Made by a program: the position numbers and the translations under genes. Shown here in pieces: positions 24,060 through 32,554 of a stretch of 64,000 nt of DNA (its first letter is position 1; the number at the start of each line of letters is the position of its first letter). The notes beneath the pieces were generated by a model, which saw nothing but the letters and a program-made list of their open reading frames with translations, was not told the origin of the DNA and ran no database searches. Origin of the DNA: UMGS1840 sp045661305 (GTDB lineage Bacteria; Bacillota; Clostridia; UMGS1840); the NCBI GenBank assembly GCA_045661305.1, contig JAZRFJ010000009.1, positions 36,290 to 100,289 of the forward strand, read 5' to 3'.

Positions 24060-25004
24060 ATGTTATCTGTTTTTTATGCAACTCTTTCTCCAATGCTTGT
24101 TATGCTTTTATGCGTTATTACAGGATTTGTACTTAATAAAAAAGAAATAGTAGATAAAAGTACAGCAAGTGTTTTGTCAAAGCTTGAAACTTATGTTTTT
24201 GTTCCATCGCTTATAATTAAAACATTTTTACAATATTGCAGAATTGATACACTAAAAGAGAATTACAGGCTTATATTTTATTGTATTATAAGTCTTTTTT
24301 TAGCATTTGTTTTAGCATTTGTTCTTTCCCCTTTATTTTCAAAGGATAATTATGAAAGAAATATTTATCGTTATGCTCTTGTATTCAGTAATTTCTCTTT
24401 TTTGGGAAATGCTATTGTACCGTCAATTCTGGGAGAAGAAAAACTTTTTCTATATATGCTTTATACACTACCGCTTCTTTTTTGTGCTTACAGTTGGGGT
24501 ACTGTAATTTTAATTCCAAAATACGAGGAAAAAAAATCTTATATAAAAAATTTAAAAAACCCTGTTTTTATTTCTATAATTATAGGAATAGTAGCAGGAT
24601 TATCAGGTGTTTTTGAAAATATACCTTCTTTTTTGTTCCAGACAATTTCATATTTTTCTTCCTGCATGGGACCTGTTGCTATGCTTCTTACAGGTTTTGT
24701 TATAGGGAATTATAATGTAATAAAGCTTATTAAAAATATTAAGGTTTTTATTCTTTGCTTACTTAAACTTATAATTATTCCTTTGTTATTTGTGTTTGTT
24801 TTATATTTTATCGGTGCAGATAAAGAAAGCTTAATTCTCACTTTTTTTGCTTACGGTACTGCACTTGGACTTAATACTGTGGTTTTTCCGTCTGCATACG
24901 GCGGTGATGCTAAGATTGGTGCATCTATGGCAATACTAGCACAACTGATGAGTGTTATTACTATTCCTGTTTTATACGCTTTTTTGCAATTTTTCTTGTA
25001 TTAA
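24060..25004 (+). CDS. AEC (auxin efflux carrier) family transporter
   Basis: The 314-residue protein has about ten hydrophobic segments in two halves, the pattern of the AEC/BART superfamily. It opens MLSVFYATLSPMLVMLLCVI. Conserved features include a Phe-Val-Pro-Ser-Leu turn near residue 52 and a second-half GLNTVVFPSAYGGD segment in place of the usual N-T-x-x-P-A. Bacterial relatives carry malate or other organic acids; the substrate is not predictable here. GAGAGG precedes the ATG by 8 nt. clpC follows 48 bp later with its own ribosome binding site and may be co-transcribed, since no terminator is seen between. Confidence 0.85.
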   Translation: MLSVFYATLSPMLVMLLCVITGFVLNKKEIVDKSTASVLSKLETYVFVPSLIIKTFLQYCRIDTLKENYRLIFYCIISLFLAFVLAFVLSPLFSKDNYERNIYRYALVFSNFSFLGNAIVPSILGEEKLFLYMLYTLPLLFCAYSWGTVILIPKYEEKKSYIKNLKNPVFISIIIGIVAGLSGVFENIPSFLFQTISYFSSCMGPVAMLLTGFVIGNYNVIKLIKNIKVFILCLLKLIIIPLLFVFVLYFIGADKESLILTFFAYGTALGLNTVVFPSAYGGDAKIGASMAILAQLMSVITIPVLYAFLQFFLY

Positions 25005-25052
25005 TATATTTTTTTATGGTAAAACTCCACATATAAAAGGAGTACGATTAAT

Positions 25053-27521
25053 ATGTTTGAAAAGAGATTTACTCAAAAGGCAGAAATAGTTCTGAAGTTA
25101 TCCGAAAAGCTTGCAAGAGATTTATCGCAAAGCTTTATAGGAACGGAACATATTTTGTTTGGACTAGTAAGAGAGCATAGCGGAATTGCGTATAAAATTC
25201 TTATTATTAACGGAATTACCGAACAACTAATATTAGATAAAATAGAAGAATTATATGGAAAAACAAAATCAATTTATACAGGTCGTATAACATTTACCCC
25301 CCGAACAAAGCAATTAATAGAAATGAGCTTTAATCAGGCTAATAATATGGGTCAAAGCTATATAGGCACAGAGCATCTTTTACTTTCACTTCTTATGCAG
25401 GAAGATAGTGTAGCACTGCGAATTTTAAAAGCATTAAAAGCTGACAAAGAAAAGCTTAAAAATGATATATATGATATGGTAGATGAGGGGATGCTGCCGC
25501 CAAAAATCGGTGAAGGACATAAGGCAGTCAACAGTAAGTATAAAAATAACAGCAACACACCTACGCTAAACGGCTTTTCAACTGATATAACAAGAAAATG
25601 CTTTGAAGGAAAGATTGACCCTGTTATCGGAAGAAATGAAGAAATAGAAAGAATAATTCAGATATTGTGCAGAAGAACAAAAAACAATCCATGTCTTATA
25701 GGTGAACCTGGTGTTGGAAAAACTGCAATTATAGAGGGACTTGCCCAAAGAATAGTTGAGGGAGATATTCCCGAAATTTTAAAGAACAAAAGGGTAATTT
25801 CCTTTGACATTTCTGCTGTTATTGCAGGAACGAAATATAGAGGAGAATTCGAGGAGAGAATAAAAAAAGCTATTGAAGAAGTCAAAAAGAATGATGATAT
25901 AATTCTTTTTATAGATGAGCTTCATAATATTGTTGGTGCAGGAGCAGCAGAAGGTGCTATTGATGCATCAAATATTTTAAAACCGCCTCTGTCAAGAGGT
26001 GAATTACAGCTTATTGGTGCAACAACAATAAGCGAATACAGAAAATATATAGAGCGTGACAGCGCACTTGAAAGAAGATTTCAATCAGTAATTGTTAACG
26101 AACCAACGGTCGAGGAAACTATAAAAATTTTAGAGGGAATAAAAGATAAGTACGAATCTCATCATAATGTTAAAATTACAGATGAGGCTATAAAGGCTGC
26201 AGCAAAGCTTTCGGAAAGATATATAAGAGACAGATTTTTACCTGATAAGGCTATTGATTTAATAGATGAAGCAGCATCAGCTATGCGACTTAGTATGCAC
26301 ATAGAGCCTGATGAGCTGAAAATGTGTGAAAATAAATTAGAACTTATCTTCAGGGAAAAAGAAGAAGCAATAACAAATCAGGATTACAAGAGAGCAGAGC
26401 TTATAAAAAAAGAAGAAGAAAAAATCAAAGAGGAATATCATAAACAGCAACAAAAATGGCAGAACAAGAAAATTTCAAATGATGGTGTTATAACAGAAGA
26501 AGAAATTTTATCAATTATTTCTAAGTGGACTTCAATTCCTGTAGGGACTATGAGCTTAGATGAAAGAAGTAAGTATCTTAATATTGAAAATGAACTAAAA
26601 GAGAGAGTAATCGGTCAGGATAAGGCAATTAAGAAAGTTTCAAAAGCTGTTATAAGAGGAAAGGCGGGTCTTAATGACCCAAAAAGACCAATTGGTTCTT
26701 TTTTGTTTTCAGGTCCGACAGGTGTAGGAAAAACCGAGCTTTCAAAAGCACTTTGTATTTCTCTTTTCGGAAGTGAAAAGAATTTAATAAGGCTTGATAT
26801 GTCAGAATATATGGAAAAGCACAGCGTTTCAAAAATTATAGGCTCGCCGCCCGGATATGTGGGTTATGATGATGGGGGACAGCTTACAGGAAAAGTACGA
26901 TTACACCCTTACAGTGTTATTTTGTTTGATGAAATTGAAAAGGCACATCCTGATGTTTTAAATATTCTTCTTCAGATATTAGATGAAGGCTCTGTAAATG
27001 ATTCACAGGGACGCAAAATTGATTTTAAAAATACAATTATAATAATGACATCAAATATAGGTGCAAAATTTCTTACATCTAATAAGAATACATTAGGTTT
27101 TTCCGATGAAAAAGAAGAAGAGAAAAAAGAAAATTTGAAAAAATCTATAATATCTGAAATTAAGAACAGATTTCGTCCTGAATTTATAAACAGAATTGAT
27201 GAAATTATTGTGTTTGATGTACTTTCAGAAGAGAGTCTTATAAAAATAACAAAAATGCTGATAAAAGAACTTAAACAAAGAATGCAGAAGCAGAATGTCT
27301 TTCTTGAATTTGACGAAAGCATTTATAAAAAAATCGTTTCCGAGTGTATTGAATTAAACTATGGAGCCAGACCGTTAAAAAGAAAAATTGAAAAATTACT
27401 CAATGATAATATAGCAGAAATGATATTAAAAAATGAAATAACAGACGGCAAAGAAAGACTTGTAACTCTAAAAAATGGTAAAATTGAGCTTATTTTACCA
27501 AAGGTATCTGAAATTTGTTAA
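25053..27521 (+). CDS. clpC: ATP-dependent Clp protease ATP-binding subunit ClpC
   Basis: This AAA+ unfoldase feeds substrates to ClpP. Its 822 residues comprise two Clp_N repeats (about residues 1-145), then AAA-1 with GEPGVGKT (near 220) and FIDELHN. A middle domain with a UVR-like segment follows (ITNQDYKRAELIKKEEEKIK, about 445-465), which separates ClpC from ClpA and ClpE. AAA-2 has GPTGVGKT (near 560) and LFDEIEKAH. The Walker residues are intact. In Bacillus, clpC is the fourth gene of ctsR-mcsA-mcsB-clpC; here those partners are absent and no CtsR operator-like heptamer repeat is obvious upstream. It is preceded by AAAGGAG. Confidence 0.93.
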   Translation: MFEKRFTQKAEIVLKLSEKLARDLSQSFIGTEHILFGLVREHSGIAYKILIINGITEQLILDKIEELYGKTKSIYTGRITFTPRTKQLIEMSFNQANNMGQSYIGTEHLLLSLLMQEDSVALRILKALKADKEKLKNDIYDMVDEGMLPPKIGEGHKAVNSKYKNNSNTPTLNGFSTDITRKCFEGKIDPVIGRNEEIERIIQILCRRTKNNPCLIGEPGVGKTAIIEGLAQRIVEGDIPEILKNKRVISFDISAVIAGTKYRGEFEERIKKAIEEVKKNDDIILFIDELHNIVGAGAAEGAIDASNILKPPLSRGELQLIGATTISEYRKYIERDSALERRFQSVIVNEPTVEETIKILEGIKDKYESHHNVKITDEAIKAAAKLSERYIRDRFLPDKAIDLIDEAASAMRLSMHIEPDELKMCENKLELIFREKEEAITNQDYKRAELIKKEEEKIKEEYHKQQQKWQNKKISNDGVITEEEILSIISKWTSIPVGTMSLDERSKYLNIENELKERVIGQDKAIKKVSKAVIRGKAGLNDPKRPIGSFLFSGPTGVGKTELSKALCISLFGSEKNLIRLDMSEYMEKHSVSKIIGSPPGYVGYDDGGQLTGKVRLHPYSVILFDEIEKAHPDVLNILLQILDEGSVNDSQGRKIDFKNTIIIMTSNIGAKFLTSNKNTLGFSDEKEEEKKENLKKSIISEIKNRFRPEFINRIDEIIVFDVLSEESLIKITKMLIKELKQRMQKQNVFLEFDESIYKKIVSECIELNYGARPLKRKIEKLLNDNIAEMILKNEITDGKERLVTLKNGKIELILPKVSEIC

Positions 27522-27539
27522 AAAATGCCTTTCTTGCTA

Positions 27540-27568
27540 TTGCTTTTTTTGAAAAATTGTATTATAAT
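27540..27568 (+). promoter_or_regulatory. promoter of the MBL-hemZ-ppa-pfp operon
   Basis: TTGCTT (27540-27545), a 17-bp spacer and TATAAT (27563-27568), 45 bp before the first ATG. Confidence 0.65.
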
Positions 27569-27612
27569 ATTAATGTTAAATTTATTGATGTAGTCATCGG
27601 AGAAAGATTTTT

Positions 27613-28221
27613 ATGAATACAAGAAGAATTGTTGTTTCTGATTATCAGTCAAATTGTTATATAATATGGGATGAAGAGAATAATTGCGGTATTATTGACC
27701 CTGGCAGTGACTCAAAAAAAATTATTTCCTTTATAAACGAAAGAAATTTAAAACCCCAAAAAATTCTGCTCACACACGGGCATTTTGACCATATAGGTGC
27801 AGCAGAAATAATTTCCCAAGAATTTGATATACCTGTATATGTAAACAAAAGGGAAATGGTTGTAGTTAAAGAGGGCGGAGTTATGTTTGGAAGACAATTT
27901 GATATTCCAAAAAATATTGTCTTTTTTAATGACGGTGAAGAAATTCTTATTGGTAATGAAAAAATAAAAGTAATTGAAACACCGGGGCATACTGCAGGTT
28001 CATCTTGCTTTTTAACTGATAATGTTTTATTTAGCGGAGATACCTTGTTTTTAGGGACAATAGGAAGATGGGATTTTCCAACAGGCTCATTTGATGAGCT
28101 TAAACATTCAGTTATGGATATACTTTTTTTACTTCCAGATGATATAACCGTATATCCGGGACATGGTTTTTCGACAACCATAGAAAAAGAAAAAACAAGT
28201 AATATGATTATAGGATATTAA
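27613..28221 (+). CDS. MBL-fold metallo-hydrolase (glyoxalase II-like)
   Basis: This 202-residue metallo-beta-lactamase-fold hydrolase has LTHGHFDHIGA (HxHxDH, near residue 55), ETPGHTAGS (metal-ligand His), FSGDTLF (bridging Asp) and YPGHG (final His). It resembles the small YcbL/GloB-like proteins; thioester hydrolysis is likely but the substrate is unknown. In many Clostridia such a gene precedes hemZ, as here, where hemZ starts 1 bp after its stop codon. First gene of a five-gene operon. Confidence 0.88.
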   Translation: MNTRRIVVSDYQSNCYIIWDEENNCGIIDPGSDSKKIISFINERNLKPQKILLTHGHFDHIGAAEIISQEFDIPVYVNKREMVVVKEGGVMFGRQFDIPKNIVFFNDGEEILIGNEKIKVIETPGHTAGSSCFLTDNVLFSGDTLFLGTIGRWDFPTGSFDELKHSVMDILFLLPDDITVYPGHGFSTTIEKEKTSNMIIGY

Positions 28222-28222
28222 A

Positions 28223-29605
28223 ATGAAAATTTATATTGGTAAAATTGAAGAATGCTACTACTACGGTGTTTATAATCTTTTAAAAATGATATATCCTGAT
28301 GCAGAATTTGTTTCTGATGATATTAATGCACAAATAAGTTATAATTTTGTTATTGAAAAAAATTATGTTACTGTTATAAGAAATAATACTACCATTAATG
28401 AAGATGTTATTTTAGATAATATTCCTCTTACACTAAAGAGGATAATTTATAAATTTGAAAACGCTTCATTGCCGTTTGGAGTTCTTACGGGAATAAGACC
28501 ATCAAAAACTATTTTTGAACACGAAAACGGTCTTGATGCGCTTAAAAATATATATTATGTTAATGAAGATAAGGCGAATTTAGCTTTTAAATGTGCAGAA
28601 AAAGAAAAACAGCTTTTAAGAATTATCCCCAAAAAATCAATTTCGCTTTATATTAATATACCATTTTGTCCGACACGGTGTAAGTATTGTTCTTTTACAA
28701 TGTCAAATACTATGAAAAATAAAGAACTTTTGGAAAATTATTTCCAAGCTCTTCTAAAAGATTTAACTGCAACAAGGGATATATTAAAAGAAAGCGGCAT
28801 CAGTCTATTCTCAGTTTATATAGGCGGGGGAACACCTACTATACTCGGTGAGAAAGAACTTGATATTTTAACAGGATTTATTAAAGAAAATTTTGGAGAA
28901 ATTAAAGAATTTACTGTTGAGGCAGGAAGAGCTGATACGGTAACAAAAGAAAAGCTAAGCGTGCTTTATAAAAACGGTGTTACCAGAATAAGTATTAATC
29001 CTCAGACATTAAATCAGTCTACACTTGATGAAATAGGAAGAAAGCATACTGTAAAACAATTTTATGAGGCTTATAATTGTGCTGTTGATACAGGCTTTAA
29101 AAATATTAATACAGATATTATAGCAGGACTTCCTAAAGAAAGCTTTTTAGATTTTAAATATACTGTTGATAATATCTTAAAGCTTTCACCCCAAAGCTTT
29201 ACAATCCACACTTTATGTAAAAAAAGAAGTGCGGATATGAATGCAGAGGATATTATAGGGGAAGAAGAAAGAGTTTCCCAAATGCTGTCCTATGTATATG
29301 AAAAGTTAAAAGATGAATACGAGCCTTATTATATGTATCGCCAGAAAAACGCAATTGGCTCTTTTGAAAATGTTGGATTTGTAAAAGATGAGAATATTTG
29401 TATGTATAATATTATCATGATGCAGGAAATCGGTTCTGTAATTTCTTGCGGTGCGGGCGGAACTTCAAAGCTAATAAGCTATAATGACAAGCTTCCTTTC
29501 TCAAAATTACGCACTGACAAACAAGTCCATACATACATTGAGAACATTGATGAAATAATAAGCAAAAAGAAAAAATTTATATTAGATGCCTTGGAAATAA
29601 TGTAA
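28223..29605 (+). CDS. hemZ: HemZ, coproporphyrinogen III dehydrogenase-like radical SAM protein
   Basis: The 460-residue protein has a HemZ-type N-terminal extension (about residues 1-140). The radical SAM core opens with INIPFCPTRCKYCSF, whose cysteines form the CxxxCxxC cluster site near residue 155. VYIGGGTPT and ITRISINPQTLN are shared with the HemN/HemW superfamily. HemZ is annotated as oxygen-independent coproporphyrinogen III oxidase. HemW-type members are heme chaperones, so the real reaction is uncertain, particularly as no other heme genes are present here. It is co-transcribed with the MBL gene and followed by ppa. Confidence 0.88.
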   Translation: MKIYIGKIEECYYYGVYNLLKMIYPDAEFVSDDINAQISYNFVIEKNYVTVIRNNTTINEDVILDNIPLTLKRIIYKFENASLPFGVLTGIRPSKTIFEHENGLDALKNIYYVNEDKANLAFKCAEKEKQLLRIIPKKSISLYINIPFCPTRCKYCSFTMSNTMKNKELLENYFQALLKDLTATRDILKESGISLFSVYIGGGTPTILGEKELDILTGFIKENFGEIKEFTVEAGRADTVTKEKLSVLYKNGVTRISINPQTLNQSTLDEIGRKHTVKQFYEAYNCAVDTGFKNINTDIIAGLPKESFLDFKYTVDNILKLSPQSFTIHTLCKKRSADMNAEDIIGEEERVSQMLSYVYEKLKDEYEPYYMYRQKNAIGSFENVGFVKDENICMYNIIMMQEIGSVISCGAGGTSKLISYNDKLPFSKLRTDKQVHTYIENIDEIISKKKKFILDALEIM

Positions 29606-29628
29606 TAAAAAGGAGAGTTTGATTTAAA

Positions 29629-30159
29629 ATGAACATATGGCATGATATGAATCCCGAGAGGATAAAAGAAGACCGTTTTTCTGCGGTTATTGAAATCGAA
29701 AAGGGAGGAAAAAACAAATACGAGCTTGATAAGGACACTGGTCTTTTAAAGCTTGACAGAGTATTGCATACATCAACTCATTATCCTGCTAATTATGGTT
29801 TTATTCCAAGAACATACGCTGATGATAATGACCCGCTTGATGTTCTTGTTTTATGCACAGAAAGTATTTTACCTATGACTATCGTGGATTGTTATCCAAT
29901 TGGTGTTATTAAAATGATAGATGACGGTGCTGTTGATGAAAAAATCATCGCTGTATGCGATAAAGACCCTTATCACAATTCATTTAAAGATGTTTCGGAA
30001 CTTCCATCACATCTTTTCGCTGAAATAAAGCATTTTTATGAAGTATATAAGATGCTTGAATATAAGGAAACTATTGTTAATAAGGTAGAAAGTGCAGAAG
30101 AAGCCAGAAAAGTTATAAAAGAGTGTATCGAAAGATATAATAAAGAATTTATTAAATAG
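29629..30159 (+). CDS. ppa: family I inorganic pyrophosphatase
   Basis: This enzyme hydrolyses pyrophosphate to two phosphates. The 176-residue protein carries the family I features: E-I-x-K-G in EIEKGGKNKYELDK, HYPANYGFIPRTYADDNDPLDVLV with the metal-binding acidic cluster (DDNDPLD, near residue 67), and VCDKDP near 112. AAAAGGAG precedes the ATG. It lies in the same operon as, and 22 bp before, a phosphofructokinase with PPi-type residues. The two would compete for PPi. Confidence 0.93.
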   Translation: MNIWHDMNPERIKEDRFSAVIEIEKGGKNKYELDKDTGLLKLDRVLHTSTHYPANYGFIPRTYADDNDPLDVLVLCTESILPMTIVDCYPIGVIKMIDDGAVDEKIIAVCDKDPYHNSFKDVSELPSHLFAEIKHFYEVYKMLEYKETIVNKVESAEEARKVIKECIERYNKEFIK

Positions 30160-30181
30160 ATTGAGAGGGATTTTAATACTT

Positions 30182-31402
30182 ATGAAAAAATTCAATTTAC
30201 TTGTTGCTCAGTCAGGCGGTCCAACAGCCGCTATCAATGCCACTCTTGCAGGTGTTATAGATGAAGCTGTAAAAAGAGAAGAAATTGATAAAATATACGG
30301 TGCCATTCACGGTGTAGAAGGACTTTTTAATGATGATATTATTGTTCTTAATAATATTGATACAAAGCTTCTTTCACAGACACCTGCCGCTTATCTTGGT
30401 TCATGCAGAATGAAGCTTCCACATTACAAAGAAAATGAGGAAAAATACATATACATTTTTGATTATTTCAAAAAGAATAATATAAAATATTTTCTTTATA
30501 TCGGCGGTAATGATTCAATGGATACCGTTTGTAAACTCTCTTTATATGCAAAAGAGAAAGGTATTGATGTTAATGTAATCGGTGTACCAAAAACTATTGA
30601 TAATGACCTTGATATAACAGACCATACCCCTGGCTTTGGTTCTGCCGCTAAATATATTGCAACAACTGTTAACGAAATAACAAAAGACAGTCAGGTTTAT
30701 TATCTTAATTCTGTAACTATTATAGAAATAATGGGAAGACATGCAGGCTGGCTTACTGCAGCCTCTGCACTTGCAAGAACAAATGATGAAAAAGCACCGC
30801 ATCTTATTTATCTTCCTGAATGTGAATTTTCTTTGGATAAATTCATTTCTGACATAAACGAGCTTTTTAAAAAAGGAATACACAATATTATTGTTGCTGT
30901 TTCAGAGGGAATAAAAGATAAAGACGGAAAATTTATTTGCGAAATAACAGGCTCTAACGGTGTTGACGCATTTGGGCATAATATGTTAAGCGGTGCAGGT
31001 AAATTTTTGGAGAACTATGTTAAAGAAAAAATTGGATGCAAGGTAAGAAGTGTTGAGCTTAATGTATGCCAGAGATGTGCAGGACATATTTTATCAAAAA
31101 CTGATATAAATGAATCAAAGAATATAGGAAAAAAAGCTGTCCAGGCTGCAGTTAATGGATATACAGGCAGAATGATGACATTTAAAAGATTAAGCGATAG
31201 TCCTTATAAAATTAAGATTGAAAACGCTGATATTACTAATATTGCAAATGTTGAGAAGAAAGTTCCTTCAAAATGGATAGTAAACGGTAACGATGTTTCA
31301 AAACAACTTATTACTTATTTAAAACCGCTTATTATAGGGGAAGTTTCTTTAAAATACGAAAACGGTATCCCTGTAACACTTTATAGAAAACCAAAGAAAT
31401 AA
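30182..31402 (+). CDS. pfp: phosphofructokinase with PPi-type active site
   Basis: This protein converts fructose 6-phosphate to the 1,6-bisphosphate, using pyrophosphate if the active-site residues hold. The 406 residues carry AQSGGPTAAINA at the N-terminus, GGNDSMDT near residue 103 and PKTIDNDL near 130. The second residue of the GGND/GGDG pair is Asp rather than the Gly of ATP enzymes, and Lys replaces Gly in P-K/G-TIDND; both changes mark PPi-dependent enzymes. IMGRHAGWL binds the sugar phosphate. A TTG at 30161 belongs to the ribosome binding site region (TTGAGAGGG), so the ATG at 30182 is taken, although its spacing is long. Confidence 0.9.
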   Translation: MKKFNLLVAQSGGPTAAINATLAGVIDEAVKREEIDKIYGAIHGVEGLFNDDIIVLNNIDTKLLSQTPAAYLGSCRMKLPHYKENEEKYIYIFDYFKKNNIKYFLYIGGNDSMDTVCKLSLYAKEKGIDVNVIGVPKTIDNDLDITDHTPGFGSAAKYIATTVNEITKDSQVYYLNSVTIIEIMGRHAGWLTAASALARTNDEKAPHLIYLPECEFSLDKFISDINELFKKGIHNIIVAVSEGIKDKDGKFICEITGSNGVDAFGHNMLSGAGKFLENYVKEKIGCKVRSVELNVCQRCAGHILSKTDINESKNIGKKAVQAAVNGYTGRMMTFKRLSDSPYKIKIENADITNIANVEKKVPSKWIVNGNDVSKQLITYLKPLIIGEVSLKYENGIPVTLYRKPKK

Positions 31403-31422
31403 ATAATTTTTGGAGAAAAAGT

Positions 31423-32160
31423 ATGTATAATTCGTTCAGTTTGGTATATGATGATTTTGCCTATGATATAGATTATAATAAGTTTTTTATATATTATGAA
31501 AAAATTTTTAAAAAATTTAATATAAAACCTTCTCTTATACTTGATATATGTTGCGGAACAGGCACACTCACTACTATTATGAGCAAAAAATATGACATGA
31601 TAGGAATAGATTTTTCCTGTGAAATGCTTGACATCGCACAAAAAAAGAATGTAGACGGAAAAATTCTCTATTTGTGTCAGTCTATGGATGATTTTGAGCT
31701 TTATGGTACAGTAGATGCGTGTTATTCTTCTCTTGACAGTATTAACTATATTTTGGAAGAAAAAAATCTTATAAAGCATTTTAAGCTTGTTCATAATTAT
31801 CTTAATCCTGACGGAATATATATATTTGATATTTCTACAATATATAAATTTAAAAATATTCTTTCTGATAATACATTTACCGACGAAAGTGAAAATGCTT
31901 TTTTTGTGTGGCAGAATGACTATGATGAGAAAGAAAAAATAAATTCCATGTATCTTGATGTTTTTATAAAAAATGATAAAGATACTTATGAAAGAATTTC
32001 CGAAACTCATTATGAAAAAGGATATAATGTTTCTTATATCAAAACCATTGTGAAAAAATGCGGATTTGAAGTTTTGGGAGTTTTTGATGAATTTACATTA
32101 TCATCTTATAAAAAAGATAACGAGCGAATATTCTTTGTTATAAAAGCAAAAAAGGCCTGA
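31423..32160 (+). CDS. class I SAM-dependent methyltransferase
   Basis: This 245-residue methyltransferase has motif I LILDICCGTGTLTT (near residues 38-51), IGIDFSCEMLDIAQKK (motif II region) and VDACYSSLDSINYIL, the arrangement of class I Rossmann enzymes. Substrate residues are not recognisable. It begins 20 bp after pfp with a GGAG-type site, and a terminator overlaps its stop codon, so it closes the operon. A long open frame on the opposite strand is a shadow. Confidence 0.85.
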   Translation: MYNSFSLVYDDFAYDIDYNKFFIYYEKIFKKFNIKPSLILDICCGTGTLTTIMSKKYDMIGIDFSCEMLDIAQKKNVDGKILYLCQSMDDFELYGTVDACYSSLDSINYILEEKNLIKHFKLVHNYLNPDGIYIFDISTIYKFKNILSDNTFTDESENAFFVWQNDYDEKEKINSMYLDVFIKNDKDTYERISETHYEKGYNVSYIKTIVKKCGFEVLGVFDEFTLSSYKKDNERIFFVIKAKKA

Positions 32161-32182
32161 TTGAAAAATCAGGTCTTTTTTA
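32152..32182 (+). terminator. terminator at the end of the methyltransferase gene
   Basis: CCTGATT pairs with AATCAGG (loop GAAA), followed by TCTTTTTT. The stem includes the stop codon. Confidence 0.85.
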
Positions 32183-32270
32183 TTTTTATTTACCTTTAAA
32201 TTAAATATTTATTATTTATTTTATATATAATAATATAAAAACTATTTTTTTTAAAAAAGAGGTAAATAAA

Positions 32271-32528
32271 ATGAAAACTATAACTTATACAATAAAAGAT
32301 GAGCTTGGAATCCATGCAAGACCTGCAGGTGCACTTGTTAAAGAGGCTTCAAAGTTCAAATCAACGATAGTGTTGGAAAAAAATGATAAAACTGCGGATT
32401 TAAAAAAGATATTCTCTCTTATGGGACTTAATGTAAAATATAAGGACACTGTTACAGTAACTGCAAGCGGAGAAGATGAAAATGAAGCAATAAACGCAAT
32501 AGAAGATTTTTTGAAAAACAATTTATAA
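32271..32528 (+). CDS. ptsH: HPr phosphocarrier protein without the regulatory serine
   Basis: HPr passes phosphate from Enzyme I to sugar-specific EIIA domains. The 85-residue protein has the active histidine in LGIHARPAG (His15). The regulatory site, normally K-S-I-M around Ser46 in Firmicutes, reads LKKIFSLMG, so Ser46 is Lys. HPr kinase therefore cannot phosphorylate that position, and CcpA co-repression through P-Ser-HPr should not work with this copy. It is followed 26 bp later by ptsI. Another HPr may exist elsewhere in the genome. Confidence 0.92.
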   Translation: MKTITYTIKDELGIHARPAGALVKEASKFKSTIVLEKNDKTADLKKIFSLMGLNVKYKDTVTVTASGEDENEAINAIEDFLKNNL

Positions 32529-32554
32529 ATATCTGAAAAAGGAAGCGTATAAAA

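Noticed and set aside
27657..28181. 174-codon minus-strand open frame
   Set aside because: It is a shadow of the MBL hydrolase, whose HxHxDH and other metal motifs are intact on the plus strand.
31381..32010. 209-codon open frame on the minus strand
   Set aside because: It is antisense to a methyltransferase with clear SAM motifs, is rich in Ile, Tyr, Phe and Lys as expected from AT-rich antisense, and has no recognisable domain.
32183..32270. Promoter of ptsHI
   Set aside because: TATAAT lies at 32226, but the DNA is nearly all A and T and no -35 hexamer stands out.
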